Assembly (NCBI GenBank): GCA_964593065.1
Contig: CAZQGO010000007.1
Coordinates: forward strand, 1-64,000
Source: CAZQGO01 sp964593065
Lineage (GTDB): Bacteria; Oederibacteriota; JAAXVQ01
Length of the DNA: 64,000 bases
Direction of reading: 5' to 3'
A program made the position numbers and the translations under genes. Shown here piece after piece: positions 27,463 to 35,682 of the stretch. The notes beneath the pieces were generated by a model. It did no database searches. It saw only the letters and a list, made by a program, of their open reading frames with translations, and had not been told where the DNA came from. Position 1 is the stretch's first letter. Each line of letters starts with the position of its first letter.

Positions 27463-27495
27463 AAAAAAGGGGAGGCGGGTGTCCGCCCCCCCGGA
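27463..27495 (-). terminator. Intrinsic terminator of the gapped outer-membrane protein gene
   Basis: On the minus strand a GC stem of about 10 bp (one G-U pair) is followed by TTTTTT. It sits between two convergent genes and could serve the plus-strand gene too. Confidence 0.75.
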
Positions 27496-27510
27496 ATATC
27501 CTTCCTGGTA

Positions 27511-28131
27511 TCAGAAGCCGAAGCAGAACCCCACGCCGATGTCCAGGCCCGAAAAATCCAGGACCAGCGGGTCCCCCTGATAATCCTCGGCAATNNNNNN
27601 NNNNNNNNNNNNNNNNNNNNNNNNNNNNNNNNNNNNNNNNNNNNNNNNNNNNNNNNNNNNNNNNNNNNNNNNNNNNNNNNNNNNNNNNNNNNNNGCGTCG
27701 AAGGTGCTGGTCCAAACATCCGTGCCATCCGCATAAGCGCTGCCGGTCCAGTATACGTAATCCCACTGGCCTTTCACTTCGCCCGGAAAGGCGTACAGGA
27801 ACCCGACGCGGGGCCCGATTTTCAAGCCCGGGATGACCTCGAAATCCAGGCCCAAGCCGGCGTCAATGCCGCCGGAGACCTTCTTCAGGCTGTTGCCGTC
27901 ACCCCAATATGACGCTTCCAAGAGATCGCTCAAGTCCTGAAGGGCCGTGTTCAGCTTGGACATGGCCAGCGTGGTGTAGCCCCCCCAAATATTGAGACTC
28001 ATCTGCCCCTGCTGAAACACCGCGCCCGAGGCCGGCGCGCCGGCGGTCATGCCCTCATCCTGGGCCAGGGCCGCACCCGCCGTCAGGAGGGACAAGGCAC
28101 CGATTAAGACAACCGTAAAAATTTTCGACAT
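27511..28131 (-). CDS. Small outer-membrane beta-barrel protein, interrupted by a scaffold gap
   Basis: Signal peptide 'MSKIFTVVLIGALSLLTAGAALA' followed by a porin-like mature part: 'GQMSLNIWGGYTTLAMSKL', 'GGIDAGLGLDFEVIPGLKIG', 'GPRVGFLYAFPG' and a C-terminal strand ending in Phe ('GLDIGVGFCFGF'), the classical Bam signal. A run of 100 N sits inside the gene, so the true length and the connection of the two halves are unproven. Most likely it is one barrel of about 200 aa. RBS GGGGG before ATG 28131. Function unknown. Confidence 0.7.
   Translation of the reverse strand: MSKIFTVVLIGALSLLTAGAALAQDEGMTAGAPASGAVFQQGQMSLNIWGGYTTLAMSKLNTALQDLSDLLEASYWGDGNSLKKVSGGIDAGLGLDFEVIPGLKIGPRVGFLYAFPGEVKGQWDYVYWTGSAYADGTDVWTSTFDXXXXXXXXXXXXXXXXXXXXXXXXXXXXXXXXXXIAEDYQGDPLVLDFSGLDIGVGFCFGF
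27595..27694. other. Assembly gap of exactly 100 N
   Basis: A run of N from 27595 to 27694. Exactly 100 is the conventional length for a scaffold gap of unknown size, so distances across it are not reliable and the order rests on read-pair or similar linkage. Confidence 0.98.
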
Positions 28132-28182
28132 GTGAATTCCCCCTTTTTATCGTTATGGAAGCAACTTTCCCGCCTCAGTGCC

Positions 28183-28210
28183 ATAATAGCGATCATATCC
28201 GAAACGTCAA
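28183..28210 (-). promoter_or_regulatory. Sigma-70-type promoter of the gapped outer-membrane protein gene
   Basis: Minus strand: TTGACG (28205-28210), 16-bp spacer, TATTAT (28183-28188), about 45 nt before the start codon. Confidence 0.6.
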
Positions 28211-28265
28211 CCTTTTTCTCCTCCGAAACACCCTCTCCATGCGGGCCCGCCCCCCCACAAGCAAA

Positions 28266-28294
28266 TTGACGAAAAGCTCCGGCCGTGTTATCTT
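28266..28294 (+). promoter_or_regulatory. Sigma-70-type promoter of the DUF3078-like gene
   Basis: TTGACG (28266-28271), 17-bp spacer, TATCTT (28289-28294), divergent from the preceding promoter with about 55 bp between the two -35 boxes. The 232-bp divergent gap holds nothing else recognisable. Confidence 0.45.
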
Positions 28295-28363
28295 TGCCGC
28301 GCCGATGCGAAGCGGATCGCCTACGGTGCCTGCCGGTACGAAATGATTCCCAAGGGGGATGTC

Positions 28364-29320
28364 ATGAAAAAATCGCGTCTTTTTGGGTTGGTGGTGGGAG
28401 TTCTGTTTCTGCCGGTAACCGGTCTGTACGCACAGGAGTCCGGAGACACTCCCGCGCTGCCCGCGCCTCCGCCCGAGGCGGCGGTCGTGCCGGAAACGCC
28501 TCCGGCCGCGGCGCCCGCGACCGCGCCCGCTCCCGCCCCCACGCCCGCCTACGGCTGGAAACCGCAAGTGGCCGGGCAGCTCAATCTCGCCCAGAATACC
28601 TTCGACAACTGGAGCCAGGGCGGGGAGGATTCCCTGGCCTGGCAGGTGACGCTGCAGGGCGATTACACGGGGGACCATGAGGACTACAACTGGGCCAATG
28701 CCGGCAAGCTGGCTTTCGGACAAGTCAAGTCCGGCGCGCAGGATTACCGGAAATCCATGGACGAAATCAGGCTGGAAAGCGTGTTCATTTACAAGCTGCA
28801 CTTCCCTGTCAATCCCTACGTTGCGCTCAAGGGCGAAACCCAGTTCGCCAAGGGCTATGACTACAGCGTCGAACCGGCTCTCGTGGTATCGGATTTCCTC
28901 GATCCCGGATACTTCACCGAGAGCGCCGGCTTGGGCTACGCCCCCACGGAGAGCTTCAAGACCCGCTTCGGGTTCGCGGTCAAGGAGACGCTGACGCGGA
29001 ACTACCCGGTGCCGTACGCGGATGATCCCGGCACGCCGGAAATTGAAAAAACCAAGGTTGAATACGGCCTGGAATCCGTGAGCAACTTGAATCTGAAGCT
29101 TTCGGATCTCGTCCTGTTCACCTCCGCCTTGAATCTTTTTTCCAATTTAAAGGCGGCGGACCAAATCTACGTCCGTTGGGATAATTTGCTGTCCGCCAGC
29201 GTGGCGAAATACCTGGCCTTAGGATTCAACCTGCAGCTGATTTACGACCACAGCGTGTCCACGCGTCGCCAGCTCAGCCAGGCCCTGACCCTGGGACTGA
29301 CCTACACCTTCCTCGAGTAG
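28364..29320 (+). CDS. DUF3078-like outer-membrane protein
   Basis: 318 aa. The signal peptide 'MKKSRLFGLVVGVLFLPVTG' (about to residue 24) is followed by a 40-residue Pro/Ala low-complexity linker and then a beta-rich domain starting 'GWKPQVAGQLNLAQNTFDNW', with the motif 'FDNWSQGGEDSLAW' that marks DUF3078 proteins ('NWsqGG.nS'). The C-terminal strands end 'QALTLGLTYTFLE'. ATG 28364 has AGGGGG upstream; an ATG 21 nt earlier is possible. Probably an outer-membrane barrel; substrate unknown. Confidence 0.7.
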   Translation: MKKSRLFGLVVGVLFLPVTGLYAQESGDTPALPAPPPEAAVVPETPPAAAPATAPAPAPTPAYGWKPQVAGQLNLAQNTFDNWSQGGEDSLAWQVTLQGDYTGDHEDYNWANAGKLAFGQVKSGAQDYRKSMDEIRLESVFIYKLHFPVNPYVALKGETQFAKGYDYSVEPALVVSDFLDPGYFTESAGLGYAPTESFKTRFGFAVKETLTRNYPVPYADDPGTPEIEKTKVEYGLESVSNLNLKLSDLVLFTSALNLFSNLKAADQIYVRWDNLLSASVAKYLALGFNLQLIYDHSVSTRRQLSQALTLGLTYTFLE

Positions 29321-29337
29321 TCCGCGAGGCTGAACGC

Positions 29338-29373
29338 AAAAAAGCCGGCCGTGTGCAAACGGCCGGCTTTTTT
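29338..29373. terminator. Bidirectional intrinsic terminator
   Basis: 9-bp perfect stem GCCGGCCGT / ACGGCCGGC, loop GTGCAA, flanked by six A and six T. It lies between the DUF3078-like gene (+) and gpmA (-). Confidence 0.92.
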
Positions 29374-29436
29374 ATTTCCGCTTTTGACGGCCCTGACACC
29401 GGCCGGGGGCCGGTGCCGGCGCTCCGCGGGACAGCG

Positions 29437-30189
29437 CTACTTTTTCCCGCCCGAGGCCTGGGAGGCCACCGAGGAAATGGCTTTTTGGACGGCCTCGGGA
29501 TCCCCCAGGTAATAATGCTTGACGACCTGAAACTTGCCGTCGAATTCGTACACTAAGGGAATACCCGTGGGGATGTTCAACCCCACGATGTCCTCTTCCG
29601 AGACATGGTCCAGGTACTTGACCAGGGCCCGCAGGGAATTACCGTGCGCGGCGATGAGGATTTTTTTGCCTGACTGCAATTGCGGAAAAATGATGTCGTG
29701 CCAGTAGGGCAGGGCCCGTTCCAGCGTGTTCTTCAAGGCTTCGCAGGCGGGCCGTTCCTGGGGCGTTAAATCGGCGTAGCGGGGGTCATGGTCCGGATGG
29801 CGCGGGTCGTCCTTTTCCAGGGGCGGCGGCGGCGTGGCGTAGCTGCGCCGCCAGATCTTGACCTGCTCCTCGCCGTACTGTTCGGTCATCTCCTTCTTGT
29901 TCAAACCCTGCAGTGCGCCGTAATGCCGCTCGTTCAAGCGCCAGGTCCGGTGCACGGGAATCCACATCAGGTCCATTTCGTCCTGGACGATCCACAACGT
30001 CCGGATGGCGCGTTTCAGCACCGAGGTATAGGCCACATCGAAGGTGAAGCCCCCGGCGCGCAGCGCCTGCCCGGCGCTGTGGGCTTCCTGCAGCCCGCGT
30101 TCGGACAGGTCCACGTCCGTCCAGCCCGTGAACTTGTTCTCCAGGTTCCAGATGCTCTCCCCGTGCCGCAACATCACCAGTTTGTGCAT
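29437..30189 (-). CDS. gpmA: 2,3-bisphosphoglycerate-dependent phosphoglycerate mutase
   Basis: Glycolytic interconversion of 3- and 2-phosphoglycerate, 250 aa, usual length for the dPGM family. The catalytic phospho-His is in 'LVMLRHGESIWN', the second His in 'LIAAHGNSLRALVKYL', and the substrate loop 'LNERHYGALQGLNK' is intact. ATG 30189 has AGGAGG upstream. Monocistronic between its promoter and the shared terminator. Confidence 0.96.
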   Translation of the reverse strand: MHKLVMLRHGESIWNLENKFTGWTDVDLSERGLQEAHSAGQALRAGGFTFDVAYTSVLKRAIRTLWIVQDEMDLMWIPVHRTWRLNERHYGALQGLNKKEMTEQYGEEQVKIWRRSYATPPPPLEKDDPRHPDHDPRYADLTPQERPACEALKNTLERALPYWHDIIFPQLQSGKKILIAAHGNSLRALVKYLDHVSEEDIVGLNIPTGIPLVYEFDGKFQVVKHYYLGDPEAVQKAISSVASQASGGKK

Positions 30190-30224
30190 GAGCCTGCCCT
30201 CCTATTGGTCGTAAGTCGGGTGGA

Positions 30225-30253
30225 ATCTTAACATAAGACCGGCGGTTTCGCAA
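30225..30253 (-). promoter_or_regulatory. Sigma-70-type promoter of gpmA
   Basis: Minus strand: TTGCGA (30248-30253), 17-bp spacer, TAAGAT (30225-30230), about 35 nt before the start codon. Confidence 0.5.
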
Positions 30254-30308
30254 CTCAAGGGATGAAATCCCGCCTCCTTTCGTCCCCGGGGATTTTTCGA
30301 CATCCGGG

Positions 30309-30338
30309 TTCACCGCCAGGTCCCGTCCGTGGTACAAT
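30309..30338 (+). promoter_or_regulatory. Sigma-70-type promoter of the ankyrin-repeat gene
   Basis: TTCACC (30309-30314), 18-bp spacer, TACAAT (30333-30338), about 40 nt before ATG 30387, divergent from the gpmA promoter. Confidence 0.45.
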
Positions 30339-30386
30339 TCGTCCCTAGGCCAAGCCGGCCTTATTTTTCGCGAACAGGGAGGGAAC

Positions 30387-31067
30387 ATGAAAAAAGTGCT
30401 GGCAATTCTGAGCATGATGTTCGTTATCGTCCAGGGCTCGGTGGCAGGGGCGGCCACCCGGGACCTGGGTGAAGAACTCCTGGGCAAGGTCATGGAGGAC
30501 GATTTGGCGGGTGTCAAGCAATTACTGAAAAAGGGTGCGGACGTGAACTACCAGGACTCGTTTTCAGGCAGCACGCCTTTGATGATGGCCTGCACCTACG
30601 GGTTCCAGGACATCGCCGAGGCTCTGATCGCCAAGGGCGCGGACGTCAACCTTCAGTCCAAGGACGGGACCACGGCCCTGATCGGCGCGGCCGGGCGGCA
30701 TCCTGAGATCGTCAAGCTCCTGCTGGACCATGACGCGGACCTCACCCTGACCCGGAAAACCGGCACCGGTCCCCTGACGGAAAGCCTGGTCGGCGTGCTC
30801 ACCGACAGGGTCACCTTCGACCTGCCTGAGCTCCTGCTGGCCAAGGGCGCCGAAGTGGACGAGGCGCCGACCTCGGGCGATGCGGAAGGCTACACCGGCT
30901 TGATCATGGCTGCCAAGAACGGGCATCTCGAGCTGGTGAAATGGCTGGTGGAGCACAAAGCGAACGTGAAGGTCAAGGCCAAGGACGGAACCACGCCCAT
31001 GAGTGCGGCCAAGGAAAACGGCAATAAGAAGGTCATCGCGTTTTTGAAAAAGCACGGGGCCAAGTAA
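30387..31067 (+). CDS. Periplasmic ankyrin-repeat protein
   Basis: 226 aa. A signal peptide ('MKKVLAILSMMFVIVQGSVAGA') is followed by about five ankyrin repeats with the G-TPL-A signature: 'STPLMMACTYGFQDIAEALI', 'GTTALIGAAGRHPEIVKLLL', a degenerate third, 'YTGLIMAAKNGHLELVKWLV' and 'GTTPMSAAKENGNKKVIAFL'. Ankyrin repeats mediate protein-protein contacts. Bacterial periplasmic ones can protect catalases or inhibit effectors, but no partner is evident. The membrane-protein gene follows after 10 bp. Confidence 0.85.
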   Translation: MKKVLAILSMMFVIVQGSVAGAATRDLGEELLGKVMEDDLAGVKQLLKKGADVNYQDSFSGSTPLMMACTYGFQDIAEALIAKGADVNLQSKDGTTALIGAAGRHPEIVKLLLDHDADLTLTRKTGTGPLTESLVGVLTDRVTFDLPELLLAKGAEVDEAPTSGDAEGYTGLIMAAKNGHLELVKWLVEHKANVKVKAKDGTTPMSAAKENGNKKVIAFLKKHGAK

Positions 31068-31077
31068 GCAGGCCTCG

Positions 31078-31494
31078 ATGGGACGAACCGGAACATCCTC
31101 TTCCCTGCGGATCTGGGATTATTTCCTGCTGATCCTGGGCTTAGGGTTGATCTACGCCTGGCTGCAGCTGGACCAGTTTTTACTATCCCGGGTCTACGAG
31201 CGTTTTTTCGCCCTGGCCGCAGTGGCCACGTTCGTGCTGAGCGGCTTTTTCTTTCTGGTGCGCCCAGCCGATCCCTGGCGCCTGGCGCGCCACCTGAGCC
31301 TGTTGCTGGCCCTGGCCGCGCTGGTCGTCATCCTGGTCCAGCACGTGCTGATCCATTTCGACCTATGCTGGAAAGCCGCGCTGATTGGCGCCGTGGCCCT
31401 GGCCGCGCCGTACCTGCCGGCCGCGATTTACCGCGGCTGGGCCGGGTCCCACGGGCAACCGGGCCGGGGACCGGAGGCCGGCACTTCAAAGTGA
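31078..31494 (+). CDS. Small four-TM membrane protein of unknown function
   Basis: 138 aa with four predicted TM helices (about residues 15-32, 42-62, 73-93, 97-115) and a polar Gly-rich tail. No family recognised. It begins 10 bp after the ankyrin gene, so it is probably cotranscribed with it. A weak ribosome-binding site (GCAGG) precedes ATG 31078. Confidence 0.55.
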   Translation: MGRTGTSSSLRIWDYFLLILGLGLIYAWLQLDQFLLSRVYERFFALAAVATFVLSGFFFLVRPADPWRLARHLSLLLALAALVVILVQHVLIHFDLCWKAALIGAVALAAPYLPAAIYRGWAGSHGQPGRGPEAGTSK

Positions 31495-31546
31495 ATTGAC
31501 AGCAGGCAGGCCGTGCGGAATTTCTTGACTCCCCCCGAGGGTCGCT

Positions 31547-31894
31547 TCAGAACGAACCGGCCAGGGCGTTGTAGCTCTCCGGCTCCAAGGCCACCAGGAC
31601 CCGCTGCAGGCTCCGGCAGCGGGCGGGATCCTGGTCTTCGCGGTTGAATTCGTCCGCCAGCAGCTCCCGCCAGCGCAGGAATTCCTTGAGCAGGCGGCCG
31701 CGGCCGATGGTTTCCGCGGTCAGGTCGGCCAGCTCCAGGGTCCGGGCCAGACAGCGGCGTCCTTCCTCCCGGTCCTCCCGTCCCAACCAGTGTTCCGCGC
31801 GATTGAGTTCATTGGCCACCATCAGCAGGCGCTGCGGCAGCGGAAAGGACGACCACCGTTCCTGCGTCAGGCCGGGGTGCAGTTTAGCCCGCAT
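31547..31894 (-). CDS. Small helical hypothetical protein, paired with DUF5674
   Basis: 115 aa, charged, predicted mainly alpha-helical ('LLMVANELNRAEHWLGRED', 'FLRWRELLADEFNRED'), with no TM, signal or Cys motif. No family recognised. It overlaps the DUF5674 gene end by 11 nt, so the two are translationally coupled and may work together. Coding support comes from the overlap and the clean amphipathic sequence. Confidence 0.55.
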   Translation of the reverse strand: MRAKLHPGLTQERWSSFPLPQRLLMVANELNRAEHWLGREDREEGRRCLARTLELADLTAETIGRGRLLKEFLRWRELLADEFNREDQDPARCRSLQRVLVALEPESYNALAGSF

Positions 31895-32231
31895 CGTGAA
31901 TGAACCTCCCCACGATTTTGACCGCAGCCTGCCGGATGTCGGGGTCAGAGATTTCCATGGAGGGATTGCCCTGCCCCGGCCGGATGTTGATCAGCGCGGT
32001 GTACTCGATGAAGTCCTCGCCGCCTTTGGCGGGATAAAGGTTTAAGCCCCATAGGTCCTCCTGGCGGGAGCCGTCCTCCAGCAGCAGGGCCTCCAGGTCG
32101 GAATGCAGGGGGGCGTCCACGGCCAGCAGGCCGCGCCGCACATCCACCACGCCCTTGGTCATGCCCTGGAAATGCGTGGTCCAGCGGGCCAGCAGTTCGG
32201 CGGCGGAAATGGGTTGGCGGATGATTTCCAT
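31884..32231 (-). CDS. DUF5674 family protein
   Basis: 115 aa. It fits the family as I recall it: 'GMTKGVVDVRRGLLAVDAPL', 'HSDLEALLLEDGSRQEDLWG', 'LNLYPA', 'EYTALINIRPGQGNPSMEI'. The conserved His-x-Asp, Asp/Glu and Trp-Gly residues could form a binding site, but the function is not known. ATG 32231 has GGAGGAAGGA upstream, so the upstream frame extension is not used. Confidence 0.75.
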   Translation of the reverse strand: MEIIRQPISAAELLARWTTHFQGMTKGVVDVRRGLLAVDAPLHSDLEALLLEDGSRQEDLWGLNLYPAKGGEDFIEYTALINIRPGQGNPSMEISDPDIRQAAVKIVGRFIHDAG

Positions 32232-32269
32232 GCGGTTTGTTCCTTCCTCCAGCTTCGGCGCGGCGGGCC

Positions 32270-33844
32270 TTATTCCAGCAGCACGGCGGGGCCCAGGGAA
32301 TCCATGACCAACTGCCGCCATTGGCGGTACACCACGCGGTTCAAAAAATTTACCGGATTATAGTCGTCCGTCAGCACCGGCGCGCTCTCCCAGCCCGCAA
32401 TGACGACTTCCCGGTCCGCGAGCCGCAGCCAGGCCTGGTCCCCGGCCGGGGCGGCGGGCGCGGGATCCCGTCCGGCCACGAAGAGAATGTTGGAAAAGCG
32501 GTCGTGGGGATAATTGAAATAGCAGCGGGACCAGGCAAAGGAGCTTTTCAGGGTGTGCAGGATGGCGGCCGGGGCCTGCCGTTCGGGCCCCTCCACGTAG
32601 CCCACGAAATTGATGAGCAGAATTCCGCCCGGATTCAATATGCGCTGGGTCTCCAGGAAAAACTCGCGGCTTAACAGGTGCACCGGGGAACTTTCCCCGT
32701 TGAAGGCGTTCATGACCACCGCGTCGTACCGCCGTCGCGTCGTGCGCACGGTGCGGCGGCCGTCGTCTAGGGTGATGCGGACCCGGTGCGGATCGACCCC
32801 GAAATATTTTTCCGACGCCGTCACCACGTGGCGGTCGATTTCGACCACGTCGATCCCCAGTCCGCGCTGCAGAAGCAGGTGCACCATATTTCCCCCGCCC
32901 AGCCCGATCAGGAGCACCCGCTGCGCCCGCGGGTTGAAGCGCGCCAGCAGGGTGTCCAGGTCGTTGACGTACTCGGGCAGGGCGCCGTGGGTGCGCGGAT
33001 CCTCGCCGGATTGCGAGATGCCGTCGATGAGGAAAATACGGCTGGCGCCGGCCTCGATGACCTTGAGCTCGCCGTAGAAGCTCGTGCTTTTGTGCAGGAT
33101 TTTAATCCCGGGCGTGGCCCAGCCGGTCTCCGGATCGCGGGGGAAAAAAAGCAGCAGGCCCAGCACCACGGCCAGCAGGGCGCCCACGGCCGCGGCCTGC
33201 TTGGGTCGGGCCGCGATGTAAAAGACGGCGGGCAGCAGGAGCAGGGCGAACCCCAGCGCCAGCAGGATGTTGCTGATGCGGAAGGTGGGAATCAGGTAGA
33301 AGCCCATGGCAATGGTGCCGATGAAACTGCCCAGAGTGGAAACGGCGTAGACCAGGCCCACGCGCGATCCCAGTTTCTCCAGGCGGTCGGTGTACAGCTT
33401 GGTGGCATAGGGTGTGACCATGCCGAGCAGGAAGAGAGCCGGCCCGAACAGCAGGGCGCTGCCCAGCAAGGCTCCCAGGCGGAGTCCCAGGCGGCTGGCC
33501 AGAGTCAGGCAGGGCGTGCGCGCGAGAGGAATCGCGAAAGTCAGCGCGGCGGCCAGGAAAATGATCCGGTACAGGGTCTCCGGCTTGCGCCGGATGTCCG
33601 CCATCTTGCCCCCGAGCCAGTAGCCGGCCGCCAGGGCCAGGAGCGTGACCGTAATCAGGGCGGACCAGACATACAGTCCGACGCCGAAATAGGGCCCCAC
33701 CACGCGCGTGCCCACCACTTCCAGCATCATGACCACGTTGCCGGTGACGAAGATCGTGGCCAAAAGCATGGCTTTGGGAACCAGGACCGGGGACGGGGCC
33801 ACGTCGTTCCCGCCCTGGGCCGGGATTTCCTCCCGGGCGCTCAC
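32270..33844 (-). CDS. Membrane protein with C-terminal spermidine-synthase-like domain
   Basis: 524 aa. The N-terminal half has about eight TM helices (from 'AMLLATIFVTGNVVMMLEVVG' region to about residue 235), and the C-terminal half is a Rossmann spermidine/spermine synthase fold ('VLLIGLGGGNMVHLLLQRG', 'DVVEIDRHVV', 'ITLDDGRRTVR', 'PGGILLINFVG'). The usual catalytic aminopropyl-transfer Asp region reads 'VVMNAFNGESSP', so true polyamine synthesis is doubtful. The GTG at 33844 overlaps the upstream stop (GTGA); GTG 33802 is an alternative start. Substrate unknown. Confidence 0.75.
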   Translation of the reverse strand: MSAREEIPAQGGNDVAPSPVLVPKAMLLATIFVTGNVVMMLEVVGTRVVGPYFGVGLYVWSALITVTLLALAAGYWLGGKMADIRRKPETLYRIIFLAAALTFAIPLARTPCLTLASRLGLRLGALLGSALLFGPALFLLGMVTPYATKLYTDRLEKLGSRVGLVYAVSTLGSFIGTIAMGFYLIPTFRISNILLALGFALLLLPAVFYIAARPKQAAAVGALLAVVLGLLLFFPRDPETGWATPGIKILHKSTSFYGELKVIEAGASRIFLIDGISQSGEDPRTHGALPEYVNDLDTLLARFNPRAQRVLLIGLGGGNMVHLLLQRGLGIDVVEIDRHVVTASEKYFGVDPHRVRITLDDGRRTVRTTRRRYDAVVMNAFNGESSPVHLLSREFFLETQRILNPGGILLINFVGYVEGPERQAPAAILHTLKSSFAWSRCYFNYPHDRFSNILFVAGRDPAPAAPAGDQAWLRLADREVVIAGWESAPVLTDDYNPVNFLNRVVYRQWRQLVMDSLGPAVLLE

Positions 33845-35682
33845 GGTACCGCTTTCCCGGCCCGGAGGACTTCCAGGGCCAGTTCCACGTTGCCCAGGGG
33901 CGCCGATACCTGCACCCCGCTCACCCCATCGCGAATTCGCCGCAGCGCCTCCCCGGCAATGCGCACGCCTTCGGCCTGGGCCTCGGGGCCCGAGCCCTTG
34001 GCCCGCATGCGCTCCAGGATCGCCGCCGGCACGCTGGCACCGGGCACCTCGTTGTTCATGAACTCCGCGTTCTTGAAGGAAACCAGGGGCCAGATGCCGG
34101 CGATCAGCGGGGGGGCGTTGGCGGGCAGGCGCTCCCGGAAGCGCAGGAAAATGTCGGGATCGAAGACGGGTTGGGTGATCATGAACTCCGCCCCGGCTTC
34201 GATCTTCTGCCGGAGGCGGTCGAGTTCCTGTTCCAAATTGATGGCCCCGGGATTCACGCCCACGCCCTTCACGAAAGCCAGGGGTGCGGGAATGGGGTTG
34301 CCCCCCACGTCCTGGCCGCGGTTTAAACCCGAAACGATGCGCGTCAAGCCGATTGAATCCACGTCGAACACGGCCGTGGCGTCCGGGTAATCGCCGATTT
34401 TCGGGGGATCGCCGGTGATGATCAGGAGGTTGCGCAACCCGGCCGCGAAGGCGCCCAGCAGGTCCGACTGCATGCCGATGATGTTGCGGTCGCGGCAGGT
34501 GTAATGCAGCACCGTTTCTAAGCCCACCTGCTGCTCGATGAGAATGGCCAGCACCAGCGGCGACATCCGGGCCGAGGCCCGGGGCCCGTCCGGAATGTTG
34601 ACGGCATCCACGCCCGCGCTTTTTAACCGGCGGCATTTCTCCAGCGTGGCCTTGGGATCGGCCGTGCGGGGGGGCGTGACTTCGACGGTGGTGATGAATG
34701 TGCGGCCGGCGAGCTTGTGTCCGAACCGGGACTTTTCTCCCAGCGGCTTTTCCGGCGCCAGGGGTTGTTTCAGTTCGCACGCCTCCACCGGCCGCTCGCC
34801 CTGGCGCGGAAACAGGGCGCGAATGGCCGCGCGCATGGCTTTGAGGTGCGCCGGCGTCGTACCGCAGCAGCCGCCCACCACGGTTGCGCCCGTCTGGATG
34901 AAGCGCTTGGCGTACTCGGCCATGTACTCGGGCGATGCCAGGTAAAAGTACCGCCCTTCCACCAGGCGCGGCATGCCGGCATTGGGCTGGCAGGACAAGG
35001 GCTTGGACGTGAGGCGCACGGCGTGTTCCAGCAGCGTCAGCATGTCCGCCGGGCCGGTGGAGCAATTAAAGCCGATCACATCCGCGTCCCATTCGCAAGC
35101 GTCCCGGATGAACGCCTCCAGTTTGGTCCCGATGGGGGTTTCCGCGTGTTCGTTGAAGGTGGCTTGGGCCACGATGGGCAGGCGGGTCAAAGCTCGGGCA
35201 GTCTCGACGGCGAGCTTGAGCTCCTGCGTGTCGGCGAAGGTCTCGAAGATCAGCAGGTCCACGCCCTCTGCCAGCAGGGCCTGCAGCTGGGCGGTGAACA
35301 GGCTCCTGGCTTCCTGCGGATCCACGGGTCCCAACGGCTTCAGATATGCGCCCACGGGTCCCAGGGCTCCGGCCACCAGTGCCTGGTCCCCGGCCGCGCT
35401 CCGCGCCAGCCGGACCGCGGAGCGGTTGATTTCCGCGACCTGCTGCTCCAGGCCGAAGGCCTTGAGTTTCCAGGCATTGGACCCGAAAGTGTTGGTTTCG
35501 AGCACATCGGCACCGGCGCGCACGTATTCGTCGTGCACGTCCTTGACCATGGCGGGCTGGGTCATGTTCAGCGCTTCGTAGCACTGGTTGATGTAGGCGC
35601 CTTTTTCGTACAGCATGGTGCCCATGGCGCCGTCAAACAGCACGACGCCCTGGGCCAGTTTTTCCAAAAAAGGATGGGGCAA
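33841..35682 (-). CDS. Bifunctional homocysteine S-methyltransferase / methylenetetrahydrofolate reductase
   Basis: 613-aa fusion resembling Bacillus YitJ. Residues about 1-290 form an S-methyl_trans domain with 'LFDGAMGTMLYEKG' and the zinc cysteines in 'FNCSTGP' and 'GGCCGTTPAH'. Residues about 320-613 form an MTHFR barrel ('TVEVTPPRTADP', 'LLIITGDPPKIGDYPDAT', 'GAEFMITQPVFDP'). Predicted to reduce methylene-THF and pass the methyl group to homocysteine. It lacks the cobalamin domain of MetH. The start is TTG with GGAGG 10 nt upstream. It is coupled to the downstream membrane protein gene. Confidence 0.9.
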   Translation of the reverse strand: MPHPFLEKLAQGVVLFDGAMGTMLYEKGAYINQCYEALNMTQPAMVKDVHDEYVRAGADVLETNTFGSNAWKLKAFGLEQQVAEINRSAVRLARSAAGDQALVAGALGPVGAYLKPLGPVDPQEARSLFTAQLQALLAEGVDLLIFETFADTQELKLAVETARALTRLPIVAQATFNEHAETPIGTKLEAFIRDACEWDADVIGFNCSTGPADMLTLLEHAVRLTSKPLSCQPNAGMPRLVEGRYFYLASPEYMAEYAKRFIQTGATVVGGCCGTTPAHLKAMRAAIRALFPRQGERPVEACELKQPLAPEKPLGEKSRFGHKLAGRTFITTVEVTPPRTADPKATLEKCRRLKSAGVDAVNIPDGPRASARMSPLVLAILIEQQVGLETVLHYTCRDRNIIGMQSDLLGAFAAGLRNLLIITGDPPKIGDYPDATAVFDVDSIGLTRIVSGLNRGQDVGGNPIPAPLAFVKGVGVNPGAINLEQELDRLRQKIEAGAEFMITQPVFDPDIFLRFRERLPANAPPLIAGIWPLVSFKNAEFMNNEVPGASVPAAILERMRAKGSGPEAQAEGVRIAGEALRRIRDGVSGVQVSAPLGNVELALEVLRAGKAVP

